Source: Sordaria brevicollis (taxonomy: Eukaryota > Ascomycota > Sordariomycetes > Sordariales > Sordariaceae). Taken from it: a stretch of DNA of 64,000 nt. Below are positions 22,802-34,774 of this stretch, in pieces. A program made the translations under genes and the position numbers. The stretch spans positions 1,736,001 to 1,800,000 of the forward strand of contig JAUTDP010000010.1 of NCBI GenBank assembly GCA_033439795.1. Reading direction: 5' to 3'. The notes under the pieces were generated by a model. That model had not been told where the DNA came from. It made no database searches and saw nothing but the letters and a program-made list of their open reading frames with translations. How positions within the stretch are numbered: the stretch's first letter is position 1; every line of letters starts with the position of its first letter.

Positions 22802-23489
22802 GGAGAAACATCGAGCTAGAGACACGCCTCATTTGCTGTTCACCAGCGAAGCCGCCGCATTTCATTCACCATACTTATACCTAATACAACTAATCAAGAT
22901 CTGGTATTCAGCGTCTTCCAAGAGCAGGATATCGAATGGGCGCATACGGCTAACAAGCAAGGCTCGATGTAGAAATATTCTGGACCTCACAGATTATGTC
23001 CTTCTTGAAGCCCCCCTTACCTTTTTCTCTTAACCGGCTTTGAGTTCTCTAATTTCTTTCATCCCGTCCTTTCAGGTCAACAGTGGGCCTAACTGGAGGC
23101 CGGGGCCCCGGCCTGTTTCGGTCTTAGAGTGGAGTCAGTTAGCGGCCCCGCAGCGGAAGGGTGGAGACTGTTCCCGAACGGCGGGGCAGGCCCGAGAAAA
23201 AAAATAATCGGTGACTCCAATGCCGTCATAGTTCCTTGTCCCTGCCATCCGATAACAGCACTCTTCCTGGTAGTTTCTTTCCCTCAACAGCCACGGCAAG
23301 TCCACCACAATACAGAAACTCGGTCACGATGCTCTTTTGCCTATAGTTTGAATTCGTTTCTCTCATTCTCCCAAGCGGAACCATCATACGGCCATGGTCG
23401 GTTTGCGCCACGCTTAAACCCTCTCTTTCAACTTCTCGACCACCGAGCAAAGGAGAGCTCCAAGCTCGCCAGCCAACCCTTGCGCAACC
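22802..23489. other. Intergenic: COG8 3' UTR and HEM25 promoter
   Basis: 688 bp between co-directional genes. No conserved frame is seen. The part from about 23300 to 23489 is pyrimidine-rich in the manner of a fungal transcription start region. Confidence 0.5.
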
Positions 23490-24611
23490 ATGTCCGATGG
23501 TTCCCGTAAAAAGGGCACGAAGTCCAGTATGTTTGCCAATCCGAATGCGCTGGCGACGCTTGTTCCATTTATAATATTTGTTCGCTAACTCAATCCTCTC
23601 GCGACAGCCTTCCACTTCGTAGCCGGCCTCGGCTCTGGCGTCCTCTCCGCCATCCTCCTCCAACCGATCGACCTCCTCAAGACCCGCGTCCAACAGTCCG
23701 GCAAACATTCCCTCCGCGCCGCCCTCTCCGAACTGCGCTCGTCCGAACAAGGTCTCCTCCCCTCCCTCTGGCGCGGCACCCTCCCCTCCGCTCTACGCAC
23801 CGGCTTCGGCTCCGCCATCTACTTCACAACCCTCAACTCAATCCGCGAGAATGCCGCGCGCCACTTGCCCTCACTGGCAGCCGCCACGGCCGTCGGGCCC
23901 ACCATAGCCGCCGCCTCCGGCATCGTCACCCCTTCAAAAACAGTAGCAGCCACAAACCAAACCTCATCCTCGCTCCCGAAGCTCTCCAACACCGGCAACC
24001 TCCTCGCAGGCGCCGTCGCCCGCTCCTTCGCCGGATTCATCCTCATGCCGCTCACCGTCCTCAAAGTCCGCTACGAAAGCTCCTTTTACAAGTACACCTC
24101 CCTCGCTGGCGCCGCGCGCGATATCGCCCGAACGGAAGGCGCCCGCGGCTTCTTCGCCGGATTCGGCGCGACCGCAATCCGCGATGCTCCCTACGCCGGT
24201 CTCTACGTTCTGTTTTATGAACAATCGAAGCGATACCTCAGCAAAGCTTTTCCTCAACCATCCACATCACTACAAGACGGACAACAAGACGGGCGAATGA
24301 CCCAATCCCGCGCCGCCTCCATAAACTTTGCCTCTGGTGTCTTTTCGGCAGTCATCTGCTCGATTATTTCCAACCCGTTTGATGCGGTCAAGACGCGCAT
24401 TCAGTTGCAACCAAAGAAATACAGGAATATGGTACAAGCGTCGAAAAAGATGTTGGCGGAGGAAGGGGTGAGGAGCATGATGGATGGGTTGGCGCTGAGG
24501 ATGAGCAGGAAGGCGATGAGCTCGGCGCTGGCGTGGACGGTTTATGAGGAGCTGATTAGAAGGGCGGAGGGGGCGTGGAGGAAGGGTGGGCAGGAGGAGG
24601 TTAAGCTATAG
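23490..24611 (+). CDS. hem25: Mitochondrial glycine carrier, SLC25A38/Hem25 type, 346 aa
   Basis: Exons 23490-23526 and 23608-24611 join in phase (donor GTATGT, acceptor GCGACAG). The first exon encodes just 12 residues, so the ATG is only found by splicing. The protein has the three tandem repeats of mitochondrial carriers with signature motifs [11 protein letters not shown] (repeat 1), [12 protein letters not shown] (repeat 2) and [11 protein letters not shown] (repeat 3), and six predicted membrane helices. The start [15 protein letters not shown] and the motif FGSAIYF point to the SLC25A38/Hem25 branch, which imports glycine for 5-aminolevulinate synthesis, the first step of haem production. 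Repeat 2 lacks the acidic residue of the Px[DE]xx[KR] motif (PLTVLK), as is common in this branch. An Ala/Thr/Ser-rich insertion lies between repeats 1 and 2 (about residues 95-130). Confidence 0.93.
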
Positions 24612-25233
24612 ACTTGGCGGTTGAAGAAGGGGACAAGAGGGTGTTGATCACCTGGAAGGATGGGATGAAAGGTACGAGGGTCATAGAAACTTAGAAAGAA
24701 GGGCCTGGGAAGAAGACCAAAGGCCCATGGCTACGGAGCAAAGGAAGGACATGGAAAGAAGTATCACGGTGAATTGGGAAATGGTAAAAGTCACTGCGGG
24801 CGGTAGATATGGGTACGGGAACGCATTTTGGTTTTCATCATGAAAGGTGTTTTGGTGGTTGTCGGGGCTTTGTATCACCATCATAGATATCCCTCTGCTC
24901 AGCGATTTACGACGTTGTACAATTAGCGATCAAAGACTTTGTAAGATAGGGTAGATACAGCTCTCATAGTTAAGGTGGGACAAGGTTCAATGGGAATTGG
25001 CATTCAGGTTCGAAGAGTACGTATGAAAAGCGCAAGTGGTGGCAAGACTGTCATGGTTGTTGTCTATCATGAAGTGTGGGCATAATGATTATCTTCCGAC
25101 TCCCATGTGCTTATGGTACTTGGTTAGTCTTCATGACCCATACACATCAACATCATACTTCATTAAACTATTTTACCTAAACCATAATATCTACGCTGTA
25201 TGCAAGAATCACCACCTCCCCTCACCGGGGGCA
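24612..25233. other. Convergent 3' intergenic region
   Basis: 622 bp between the stop codons of HEM25 (plus) and the TMF1-like gene (minus). It should hold both 3' UTRs. No gene, RNA or repeat is recognisable. Confidence 0.55.
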
Positions 25234-28068
25234 CTACTTCATAGTCCGCTCCACCAACTCCCTATACATATCCTTCAAATCTTGCACATCCGCTTTCAGC
25301 TCATCCACCTCCTCGCTCTTCTCACCCAGCAGCTCCAGCGTCGTTTCGTACCGCTCATTCACTTCAGCAACCTGCCTCTCCAGCTCGGCGACCTTCTCAG
25401 CCGCCTTTTTCTGGTTCTCCACCTCGCCCATGAGCGCAACAATCTCCGCCCGCGCCTCATCGCGCTGCTTCGAGATGCGCGCCAGCTCCTCGCGCACCGT
25501 CACTTTTTCGCTTTCGAGCTGCCGAATCTTGGCGCTCATGCGCTCGACCAGCTGCACAGAGGGACCCGCGGCGATGGTGGATACCGAGACCATGTCTTGC
25601 ATCACGTTATGTGGAGAGGAGGAGGTGTCGATACTGTCGAAACCAGTGTCGGAGCGGTGGAGCTCACCGCGAGGGAGCTGGATTTCTGGGGCGCCGGCGC
25701 CGCCTGCGTCTGATGGTGGGTGGATGGCGGATAGGGGGGTGACGGGAGGCATGGACTCCGCCGTGGGACTGAAGAGGGAGGTGCTTCCTGGTTGGGTGCT
25801 ACCAGAGGCGACGGATGTGCGGATCATGCCGGGCTGGGCAGAGGGTCGGCGGCTTGCGATAGCCCCTACGGCGGCATCGCCGTTGCTTGATGGGGCTGAG
25901 GCCTTGCGGACCTTGTTTGAGAGGCCTTGGATGCCGAGGAAATCGGTGCTGTAGGTCCTTTGCGCGTTTGACAGCTGGGGTGAACCGGGCCCGCTCCCTT
26001 CGTTCTTCAAGAATGGGCCGCCTGGGAGACCTTCTAGCCAGGACCGCGGGCGGTTTCCTTGTGATTGAAGTTCTCTTTCTCTTTCTTCTTTGAGCGTGTC
26101 CTTCTCGGCTTCCCATGCCTGCTTTTGCTTCTCGAAATCGGTGCGTGCTTGTGCGAGAGCCGCTTCGGCTTCCTTGGCGCGTTTCTCAAGAGATTCGAGC
26201 TGTGAACGGTGGGATTCGACGTCTTCCTGGTTAGGAAGCTTGGTCTTGGCTTCTTCCAGCTCTTCTTCGTTGCGTCTTGCTCGAAGGGCCTTAGATTTGT
26301 CAGTATCAAAACCTGCAGAAGTATATCTTGTAGATAGACTTACAGCTTCGCGAGCCTTTCTGCGCATATCAGACTCCCGTTGCAACGCTTCATCACGCTC
26401 CTTCTCAAGGTTGACTATCCTCGACCGGAGGGTGGTCTCAATGCCTTGCCAGTTCTCACTCGCAATCGAGTATTGACTCTGCAGGGTTTCCACCTGTCTA
26501 AGCAACTTGGCTTGCGAGTCTCCGATAACACCAGACGAAGCCTCTTCAGCGCGGGTACGCATAGCTTCCAGCTTACCCTCCATGACCTGGACTTCGGCCT
26601 TCAACTCCAACTCGAGAGCCTTTGCCTTTTCACTGGCTCTTTCGGCTTCTCTTCGGAGCTCGTCGGCTTGCGCCTTGGCACGGTCAGCCATAAGGTTCTT
26701 CTCGATCTTGAGAGCTTCCACGGACTCCTCCAGTTCCGCTATCCGCCGCTGATCTTGCTCCCTCGCCTTGTCGTTGACCTTTGCCGACATGGCATCCGCC
26801 TGTTCAGTGGCCTTTTGAAGCTGCGATCGCAGTTCAGCAATGATAGCATCCTTGGACTTGACTTCCGGTCGTAAGTTGTTGAGTTCTCGTTGCGACTGAT
26901 CCAACCGTCTCTGGAGGTCATTCTTGCTCTTTTCGAGCTCGTCCGAGTGTCGAGCACGCTTGCGCAAGTTGTCCATTTCCCTGTCCGCCTTTTCCTTCGC
27001 CGCTTTGAGATTGCCAATTTCCTTCTCATCTTCGGCTTGCTTCTTGCGCAGGTTTTTCAAAATCGTCCGCAGTTTTTGTTCGTTGCTGGCAAGGTTTTTT
27101 CCTTCTTCCATCAGCTGTGCTATTTGTTGGTCCTTCTCCGCAAGTTTCTTTTCAGCACTCCCGGAAGGTGCCGCCAAAGCCTCCTTGCGCGCCGCTGCAG
27201 ATGCCTCCCTTGCCAGGTACTGAAGCTTGGCCTCCAAAGCATCGATGCGCTCAATGTAGGTATGGATCTCGTCTTGGTTTTGTGGTCGCGTTTCGTCCGG
27301 CTTAGGTGTTTGGCCATTCGGCTGCTCCTTCTCGGTGACCTCGACGCTCTTCTTGGGTTCGGCTTCGGCGACTATTTCGGCCGGTGCTTCCAGCTTGGTT
27401 TCGGTGTTTGGAGCGTCATCTTCGGTCGTGGCATCCGGACGTGGCTGGTCCACCGATGCTCTCACACTCTCGGTTTTTTCAGAACCTGCCTGTGTTTCCA
27501 CCTCTTTGGTCACATCCACCGAGTCCTGTGATGTTGATGAACGTTCCTGGGTCGTATCTTGCGACGTTCTGGACACGTCTACGGATGCTCGAGGCGAGGA
27601 GACTGTCTTCGGGCTATCCTTGGCTGAGATGGTCGGCCTATCTACGCTGTCGGTCGAGGCTCGACTTGGCGCATCCATACTCTGGCGTGGGCTCGCTTGT
27701 GTCGAGGATGATGTTCGGTCAATGTTCTTGCCGGCGGCCTTGGCGGCCATGGCTCTTGCCAACCGTTCCTGAAGGCGATCATTGGTACGTGTTGACGCTG
27801 TCCTCGAAGGAGCTGCAAGTAGGAAGTAGAGTTAGCCATGCCTTTTGGGCAAATGGACCAGTCTGGTTGAGGAAATCATACTTGGGCTGGCCTTTGCCGG
27901 AGATGGCGCCGGCGGAGGAGTGGCTGCCGGCTTAGACTCCTTGCTCTGTTGAGCAGCATCATCATAGTCATCGGCGAGGATGGTGTCTAGCTTGGCCTCG
28001 ACTCCAGCGACGGCTTGGGATAGAAAGGAGCCCCATCTCGACGAGGCTTGCTTAGCGGGTGCTGCCAT
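25234..28068 (-). CDS. TMF1/Sgm1-like Golgi coiled-coil protein, 903 aa
   Basis: Exons 28068-27882, 27812-26344 and 26289-25234. The 69-nt first intron shifts phase and is required. The 54-nt second intron (GTAAGT...CTGAC...AAG) keeps frame even if retained; removal gives 'REAALRARR'. After an N-terminal 'SRWGSFLSQAVAGVEAKLD' comes 'NDRLQERLARAMA', a TMF family hallmark, then a Ser/Thr/Glu-rich region to about residue 220. A long heptad-rich coiled coil follows (about 225-640), then a Ser/Pro-rich break, and finally the conserved C-terminal TATA-binding/Rab6-binding coiled coil (about 790-903). Animal TMF1 and yeast Sgm1 are Golgi-localised tethers that bind Rab6/Ypt6. The name refers to an old DNA-binding claim, so a Golgi trafficking role is the better inference. 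Confidence 0.88.
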
Positions 28069-29889
28069 GTGATGGTGTGGCCATCCAATGATGGCGGGTG
28101 TAGGATGGTGTCTGAAGTTGGTCAGGTACCGGTAGTTCGGCTGTCACATGGATCCGTCGTTGCAATGGTTATCGCCAGGGATTGTTGACTTGGTGAACAA
28201 ATGGTTTGGAATTCCCTTGACGCGATTGTCGTTGCTTGTGCTAGGCTCGATGGTCTGTGTATCCGCAATGGTTCGCTTGTCTACGACTGTCTCGTCCTGG
28301 GCTGCCTTGGGTCAATGAGGTGTCTCTGTCGGAATCTCGAGGATGTTGTTGCCTACGTCGGAGGAAGCGCCGAGTTCCTTGGCATGCCCAACGCGCTTCG
28401 GCGGTTCTTAAATGCCCCTGCAAGGTACCTCTTTGTCGACTTGGCTTATCGCTGTCAGCAACCGTTGGTGGCCTTTTCTTGTTGCCCGAGTGTGAAAGTT
28501 TCAATTCGTTTCCTGGTTCCTGGTTGGTATCGTGGATTGCGACAACTTGACAGTTTGATGAATGCAATGGCAGTCAACTCAGAAGGTGCCACCCCAACCA
28601 AAGCCACTGTGGCATGCTGTGATCTTCTGCTTGCAAAGCCAGCAGCTGTACGTCCACGTTGCCCGTGGTGTACTTGAGGCATGCACGGGCCATTCGGAGC
28701 CGGGCCGAGCGGGGCCGTTGCCGGGACGGAGACAAGCCCCACCGGCGTAGTGGGGCTTATGGTCCCGCTTTTCCAGTTCCGCCTTTTCCAGGCACATGTG
28801 ACAGGAACCATCTTGCCGGTGTCTTCCTTGTTCATGTTTTGGTTTTACCCTGTCTGTTGATGATCAACACATTGATCGCTCGGCCGCCAACGCTTGGAGA
28901 GGTTCAGCTGGTCTTTTTTTCTCAACTGTCATTGAGAATGGTAGATGTGTATTTCTTCATGGGCCGAGGCATCATGGTCTTCTTTATGGTCCAACATCAG
29001 CCCTTCACAGACCATGCAACTGCAAGCAAAAGCGACTTGCTGCTTATGCCTTGATAAAGTGTTCGTGGTGATAGTGTTGCGCCAGGCCCAACAGATTGAT
29101 CCAGGATCCTCGTCCGGACTTGTTCTTTGAAATCAAAGTTGCGCTCGGTTGCTGGGTTGTTGCGAACTGCCACCAACATCAACATTTTTGGTGGATCCTG
29201 GTCTCCAAGACATTCGACTTTTCCATTGATTTTCTCGAAGTTCTATGCTTTTTCAGACTTGTTGTGGGAGCTCCAGCAAAAACTTGCCTTCTTATATGAG
29301 TTCAGTTGTTATATGTTGAAGCTCCTTTTTTTGAGGAAAGAACAACCCATTTCCTAGCTTGCATGGTTTGCGCTACTTTCTGTTTTCGTCGATTTTCGTA
29401 CTGTTCCGAGATATCCGGTACCTTCTTGGTTCACAAGATTTCACCGAAGCCAAGCCGAGTTTCTTTTCCTGATTGTTAATATCTTGGATCTCATTGCTTT
29501 GAGGTTTTCACCTTCTCACTGTTCGTTACGTTTCGCCAACGCAGGACATCAGAGACCCTATCCGTGCCACATCACACATTGTCTTGCACATACTGACCTT
29601 GGGGTGTGGCTTATACGACTCGACGAATAAGACGGATATACGCGAAAAGTCCACCGAGGAGATCCGCTTCAACTGTAGCAACGATTGTTCACAGCCACGA
29701 TTCTCATCTGCAAGCTTCGAACAGCTCAATTTGTTCTTTGGTTCCAAAACCAGCCAGCGATTCAAACGGTCCAGACCACCCTTTCCGGTTGGCCTTGGCA
29801 CCATTCACAGGACGGGAGTTTTGTGTGGTAGCAGTGCGTCTATACGACGGGAAAGGAAAGCTACGCTATTAGTTTAGCCACAAGTCAGG
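28069..29889. other. Long divergent intergenic region (TMF1-like / ceramidase)
   Basis: 1.8 kb separates the start codons of two outward-pointing genes. Several reading frames over 60 codons occur on both strands, but none has domain-like composition, consistent splicing or a homologous feel. Long promoters and leaders of this kind are common in filamentous fungi. A small orphan gene cannot be excluded by eye. Confidence 0.5.
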
Positions 29890-31082
29890 ATGTCGATACT
29901 TCAGATTCCCTATCGGGAAGCCCGTGATGGCTTCTGGGGAGAGCAAACATCAACCTTGAACTGGTGTGAAGAGGTACCGAAAACTCACCAGTGTTACATC
30001 CCGGTTTGGCCCAAGAGACTCATCATGATTTTACGTAGGACTATAACATCACATATTACTGTGCCGAGTTGGTCAATACATTGACTAACTTGATGTTTAT
30101 GTGGCTTGGTATCAAGGGAATCCGAAATGTTCTCGAGTATCACCACTCGCCCATCTTCCTCCTGGCTTATGTTGGCTACATGGTGGTCGGCCTCGGCTCT
30201 ATGGCGTTCCACGCAACTCTTAAGTGTAAGTGAGCCATCGTTCAGTGATAGTCTCGAGGAAAGTATACTAACATACTATTCAGATGAGATGCAACTCGCC
30301 GATGAGCTGCCCATGATCTACACTGTCTTCATCATGTGTTATGCCACTTTCTCATATAAGAGATCCCCGAGGACCCAACTTCTGATTGCCGCGGTCATGA
30401 TTGGACTTGGTATCTTTATCACTGTGAGTGAAAACTAAGTTGAAATCTCTGAATAACGGAGTAACTAACTGAACGATGCCAGGTCTACTATCTTTATGCA
30501 AAGAACCCAGTCTTCCACCAAGTCGCATTTGCTGCCATCACCGCCACCACCGTCTTCCGCGGCTTTTACGTCATGGAATATCAGCTGAGGCCGCAGCTCA
30601 GGGAGAGAAACCCTACGGCGTGCAGCCGGATCATGCGTGAGATGTGGACGTTGGCCTTGGTTTGTAAGTGATCACTAGCCGATGCTTTTCAATAAGGACG
30701 ACACTAACAACAGGGACGAACTAGCCATCATTACCTTTGTTGGTGGTTTCTTCATCTGGAACATGGACAACATCTTCTGCAGACATCTTACTACTGCGAA
30801 GAACCAGCTGCAGCTCCCTTGGTCGATTGTGCTTGAAGGTCATGGATGGTGGCATATCCTTACTGGCCTCGGTGGTAAGTGCATTCCACAATACATCGTC
30901 TATCCAATTTTCGTTTCTTGATAACTGACTTCCAAATAGCATATGAGATGATCCTCTGGCGCATCTGGCTGGTTCGTTGCCTTGACGGCGAGGAAGAGAA
31001 GTTCATGCTTGACTGGCGGCCTTGGAGCTCCATCCCTCAGGTCGTTCCCAGAACCCACAAGGGCGCAACTAAGAGCAGCTGA
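29890..31082 (+). CDS. Alkaline ceramidase (YPC1/YDC1/ACER family), 6 exons, 294 aa
   Basis: Exons 29890-29973, 30039-30225, 30284-30423, 30483-30663, 30725-30874 and 30940-31082 splice in phase to 294 residues. Family signatures are present in order: GFWGEQTSTLNWCEEDY near the N-terminus, AELVNTLTN, the SMAFHATL segment with a metal-ligand His, a DELPMIY block, and the C-terminal GHGWWHILTGLG with the two further zinc-ligand His residues. About seven membrane helices are expected. The enzyme hydrolyses ceramide (phytoceramide or dihydroceramide in yeast) to a long-chain base and fatty acid in the ER/Golgi membrane. The fifth exon could use an earlier AG, but that would create an immediate stop, so the AG at 30723-30724 is chosen. 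The C-terminus ends with Lys/Ser. Confidence 0.93.
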
Positions 31083-31769
31083 GAAGTTGGACGGATGTGC
31101 TTCTCCCAGAGATCCAGGTCGGAATGCGACTCCAGAGAACATGACGGTAAAAGGTGCAGCCTCCTGACGCGGACATCCAAGCCATGAGGCAGATCGCTCA
31201 TGATCAACCGATGAAAGTTACCCATCCTTATAATCAGTTTATCCCCAGCTCCAGCAGGACGAGTGCCCCGAGTTACTGTCGAGATGATCGTCGAAGGGCA
31301 TACTCAGTGCAGTGAATCCTGTACTGATGTGAGGGAGCCACTGCGGCCATGAGGGTGGGATGCTGCATTGGAAAATATGAAGAAAATAACACCTGCAATC
31401 GAAGCAGGAAGATGACTAAGTATATAACTATAATTGCATATAGACAATGTTAATAATGAATCTTCAATATGGTCATTGCAAGTTGCGTTGTGAAGACAAA
31501 CGACCTCGGAGCGTCTCGCCTCAAATCATTGTTCAATCACAGCCATGTGCGAAAATGTGACAGACATACTGTGTCTCCTCACCACCAAAGGACGGTCCGT
31601 CGCCGCCATTGAACGTTTCCACCACCGACAGCTGCCCGCTATCTGTTCCCCTTTTCGGACTTCTTCAGATATCAAAACACCAAGACAACAACGAACCATT
31701 TCAACTTGACGGCTAAACTCATACTCTGACATCATATCCCACCTAATTTCTCGCACAAAAATCCCAATC
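31083..31769. other. Intergenic: ceramidase 3' UTR and PFD1 promoter
   Basis: 687 bp between co-directional genes, with an A+T-richer stretch at 31375-31460. No coding feature is supported. Confidence 0.5.
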
Positions 31770-32327
31770 ATGTCGATTTCCAACGAAGCTCTCCAAAAGG
31801 TAAGTCGAGCACCAACCAGCCCACCATCCTCTACCGAGCCGCAGTGAAGGTCTCTCTAACACCAACCCCCCATGACATATAGCTGGTCCATGAGATCGAA
31901 GCTCAGTCGATCGCGGCTCAGCAACAAATCGGTCTGGTCCGCACCCAGCAGGCGTCCAAGCAGCGTGAGATGCGTCTGGCCCAGCTCACACGGAACGAGC
32001 TCGCCACGTTGCCGGAGAGCACTGCCGTTTATGAGGGCGTTGGGAAGATGTACGTATCACCTTTCCCATCATGGCTGTTCCCAATTCAACGACCACCAGT
32101 TTCTGTGACGGAAGGAATGGGTACACCCTGGCAAGATACTCACCGAAAAACAACACAGGTTTGTCTCAGTCCCCGTCCCAACACTGAAGGACAGGCTGGG
32201 CACCGAGATGAAGGAGATGGAGACCGAGGTGGAGAACCTGGGCAAGAGGCTGCACTACCTCGAGACGACGGCGAAGAACAGCCAGGAGCATATCGAGAAG
32301 ATGCTCAAGGGTGCCGGACAGGCTTGA
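31770..32327 (+). CDS. Prefoldin subunit 1, 121 aa
   Basis: Exons 31770-31799, 31883-32049 and 32159-32327 join in phase to 121 residues, the usual size for this beta-type prefoldin subunit (human 122, yeast 109). The sequence has the two-helix coiled-coil layout: an N-terminal helix with EIEAQSIAAQQQIGLVRTQQASKQREMRL, a beta-hairpin region around 'VYEGVGKMFVSVP', and a C-terminal helix 'LKDRLGTEMKEMETEVENLGKRLHYLE'. Prefoldin is a cytosolic hexamer that holds nascent actin and tubulin and passes them to the CCT chaperonin. The first exon is just 10 codons. A second prefoldin subunit lies 16 kb away at 48411-49581. Confidence 0.92.
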
Positions 32328-34774
32328 TGGATCATGGACTGGACTTGAGTGTCGTTCAAGGATTTAAGCGCGAGAAAGGAGGGGACGGGAGCTTTGGCTA
32401 GGGAGCTGGTTAGGTTGCTTGAAGCGCTGATGAGCTTGGCGCCATGGAAACTTTTTATATGTTGATGTCCCCGGAAATAACATTTTTCAGGTGCGCAAAT
32501 GGCACCGTGTTTTATCACGTTCAGCGGTCAAAACCCGCAACACCAATTTTTGAAGCTCCAGCTTGGGAGATCCAGTTGTGTCGTTGTCATGAGAAAGATG
32601 AAACGGGATGGCCCGCCAACCGAACGGAAACGCGGCTGTGTCCCTGGGTACACATTGCGGAGTTCTCACAAGGGCACCCGGGGATAGCTACATACGTACC
32701 TAGTAGCTGGCGCTTAATTCAGCGCTGAATGGATGGATGGCGGCCCAAGTCCCGGCCGAGCTCGGCAAACAGCACGGTGCCCAAGCTCCCGTCTCAAGCT
32801 CCCAAGCCCCAAAGGATTCCAGTGTGAGGTGTTGACCGTGTGTCACGATGACAGAAACAAATTTCAAGTGTTGGGGGATACAACATACGGTTGCCTATCA
32901 TGACAGCATATCCAGTGTTACAGGCGCGCCTTGCCTTGTTGTTTTCGTTCTCACATGCGGATGAATCCCTTTTCATCAGAGAAGCGGCGGCTACAAATCA
33001 CCATGGCTGATTCATGAGTTCAACCTCTGGTGGGGCAACTTTTCAGCGGGAAACAGCAGCCATTTTCCTCCAACAGTCGGAATGCCCTCAACCGTTTTCC
33101 AAGCATCAGCTCAACGAACGCCTCATTCTTCTGTTTGCACATTGATCTCGATTTCTTACTCTAATGTAACACCCGGCTGACAGCTAAGCACAGGGTTCCT
33201 TGGAAAACCACAGACATCTGAAAAAAAAAGCCACAAACCTGCCAGGGGCACACAAGCTTCTGTTGTTGATGCCTGGCAGTGAGATATCGATGTCCCTTCC
33301 CAAGGTCATTCCGCTGCCAAGACCGGTTACTGCACGCTTCATGCAACCTGGGTACAGCCCCTCACTTAGCCCTATGCATGGCGACTTTTCACCGTCGCCA
33401 ACGACGGCATTCCCGAGTTTCGGGTTGATAACAGCATGCGGATGAGAGAATGACATTCTTCACAAGCGAAAGTCGACGATGAAGAAGTAGAGGTTCGAGA
33501 TTCAGTTGAACCTCTAGACAATCAAATGTCTGAGTTTGTTTACGGACTGTAAGAGTATCACACCTACACAAACACACAACATCTCTGATACACCCGATGC
33601 GGAAGATACCAGCCACAGCAGCTAACAATTGTTAGTGTAGCACCCTTCCAGGCTTCCAGCTCCAGAAGACCCTCCAGTTATACCCACCCTCGATCGTCAG
33701 GGTCGCTGGCGAGAACTGAGAGGCTCAGCTCACTCAGAACCCAACCACAGCCCGTGAAACCCCTCCTTTGCGGGTCGGTATTGTCGCAGACTCTTTTTCC
33801 ACTTTCTCAGTTGCGCGACTTGTGTTCATCCGTTACTCGGCAATTCGCCAGAGTGGCTTTGCTGAAGAGAGGTGGAAGGGCATCTGGATCTTGGGATCTT
33901 CACTGTCCACATTCCACAAACATCCTCCACCGACTCGTCCAGATCACGTTCTGAGACCTTTTCCTACTCGTCAACACCTTGCCTATCGCCCGCCCATCTC
34001 TGGATACCCGTTCACTGGCCCGACTGGCAAAAAGACTGGCTCATCATGCCGCCTCTGGGCGCCTGCGACATATGCAACCGCTAGGATGTTGTTGCTTTCT
34101 GCCACCACACCCCACCGGACCACCCTCCGCTTTTGGACCAACCACAGCGAGGGCACCGTGAGAAACGAGTGAGAAGGCGTGATCAACCGTTGCTAGCAGG
34201 TTGCTAGCCCCTCTTGTATCTTTGGGCCTTCTCGTCGGTTCCTTGGCTCGGCGGCTGTGTGGCACATGCCGCTTCAGCCATCGTGTTTTGGACCGTCAGT
34301 ACCGTCTGCCAATCTGGGAATACCTGCTTGCCTACCAAAACTGGAAAGTGAGAACCCTCGTACACACTGTGCCGTTAACAGAATGTGTGTCTGGCCGGGG
34401 GCCGAGCTGACCATCCAGCATCCCAACCTTCGTGCCTCATGGGTCCCTTGAGACCTCCCCTCCTGATGCTCTCCCATGCTGCCTCCCATCCATGCCATGC
34501 CTTCTTCCTATGCCCCCCTGCGCTAGACCAGCAGAATAAGTGGTGGGTCACACCCCGCCCTCAAGTGAGACTGGGCTTATATTCCTCTTGACCCCTCCTC
34601 GTGCCGCTTTTCTCTCACTCGAGCCTGATCTCTTTTGTGACAAACACACCCAGAGAGCCTTTCCTCCAAGATCTGTCTCACTGCCCTCTGTTGTCAGTGT
34701 CCAGTCTGGCTCCGGTCATCTCACCACCAAACAAAAAACACCAATTTAGACATACCCAGATCAGTCTCGACAAG
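32328..34774. other. Long intergenic region before the DUF8035-like gene
   Basis: 2.4 kb holding the PFD1 3' UTR and the promoter and leader of the next gene. The last 700 bp are strongly pyrimidine-rich, and an upstream in-frame frame continues from 34601, but the first Met with good context and family-like sequence is 34775. Short frames such as 33768-34172 have no domain character. No RNA gene was recognised. Confidence 0.5.

Noticed and set aside
33480..33530. Possible tRNA B-box (GGTTCGAGATTC)
   Set aside because: It sits in a local inverted repeat with no cloverleaf around it.
33768..34172. 134-codon frame in the long leader of the coiled-coil gene
   Set aside because: No domain, unusual composition, overlapping frames in all phases; more likely leader sequence.
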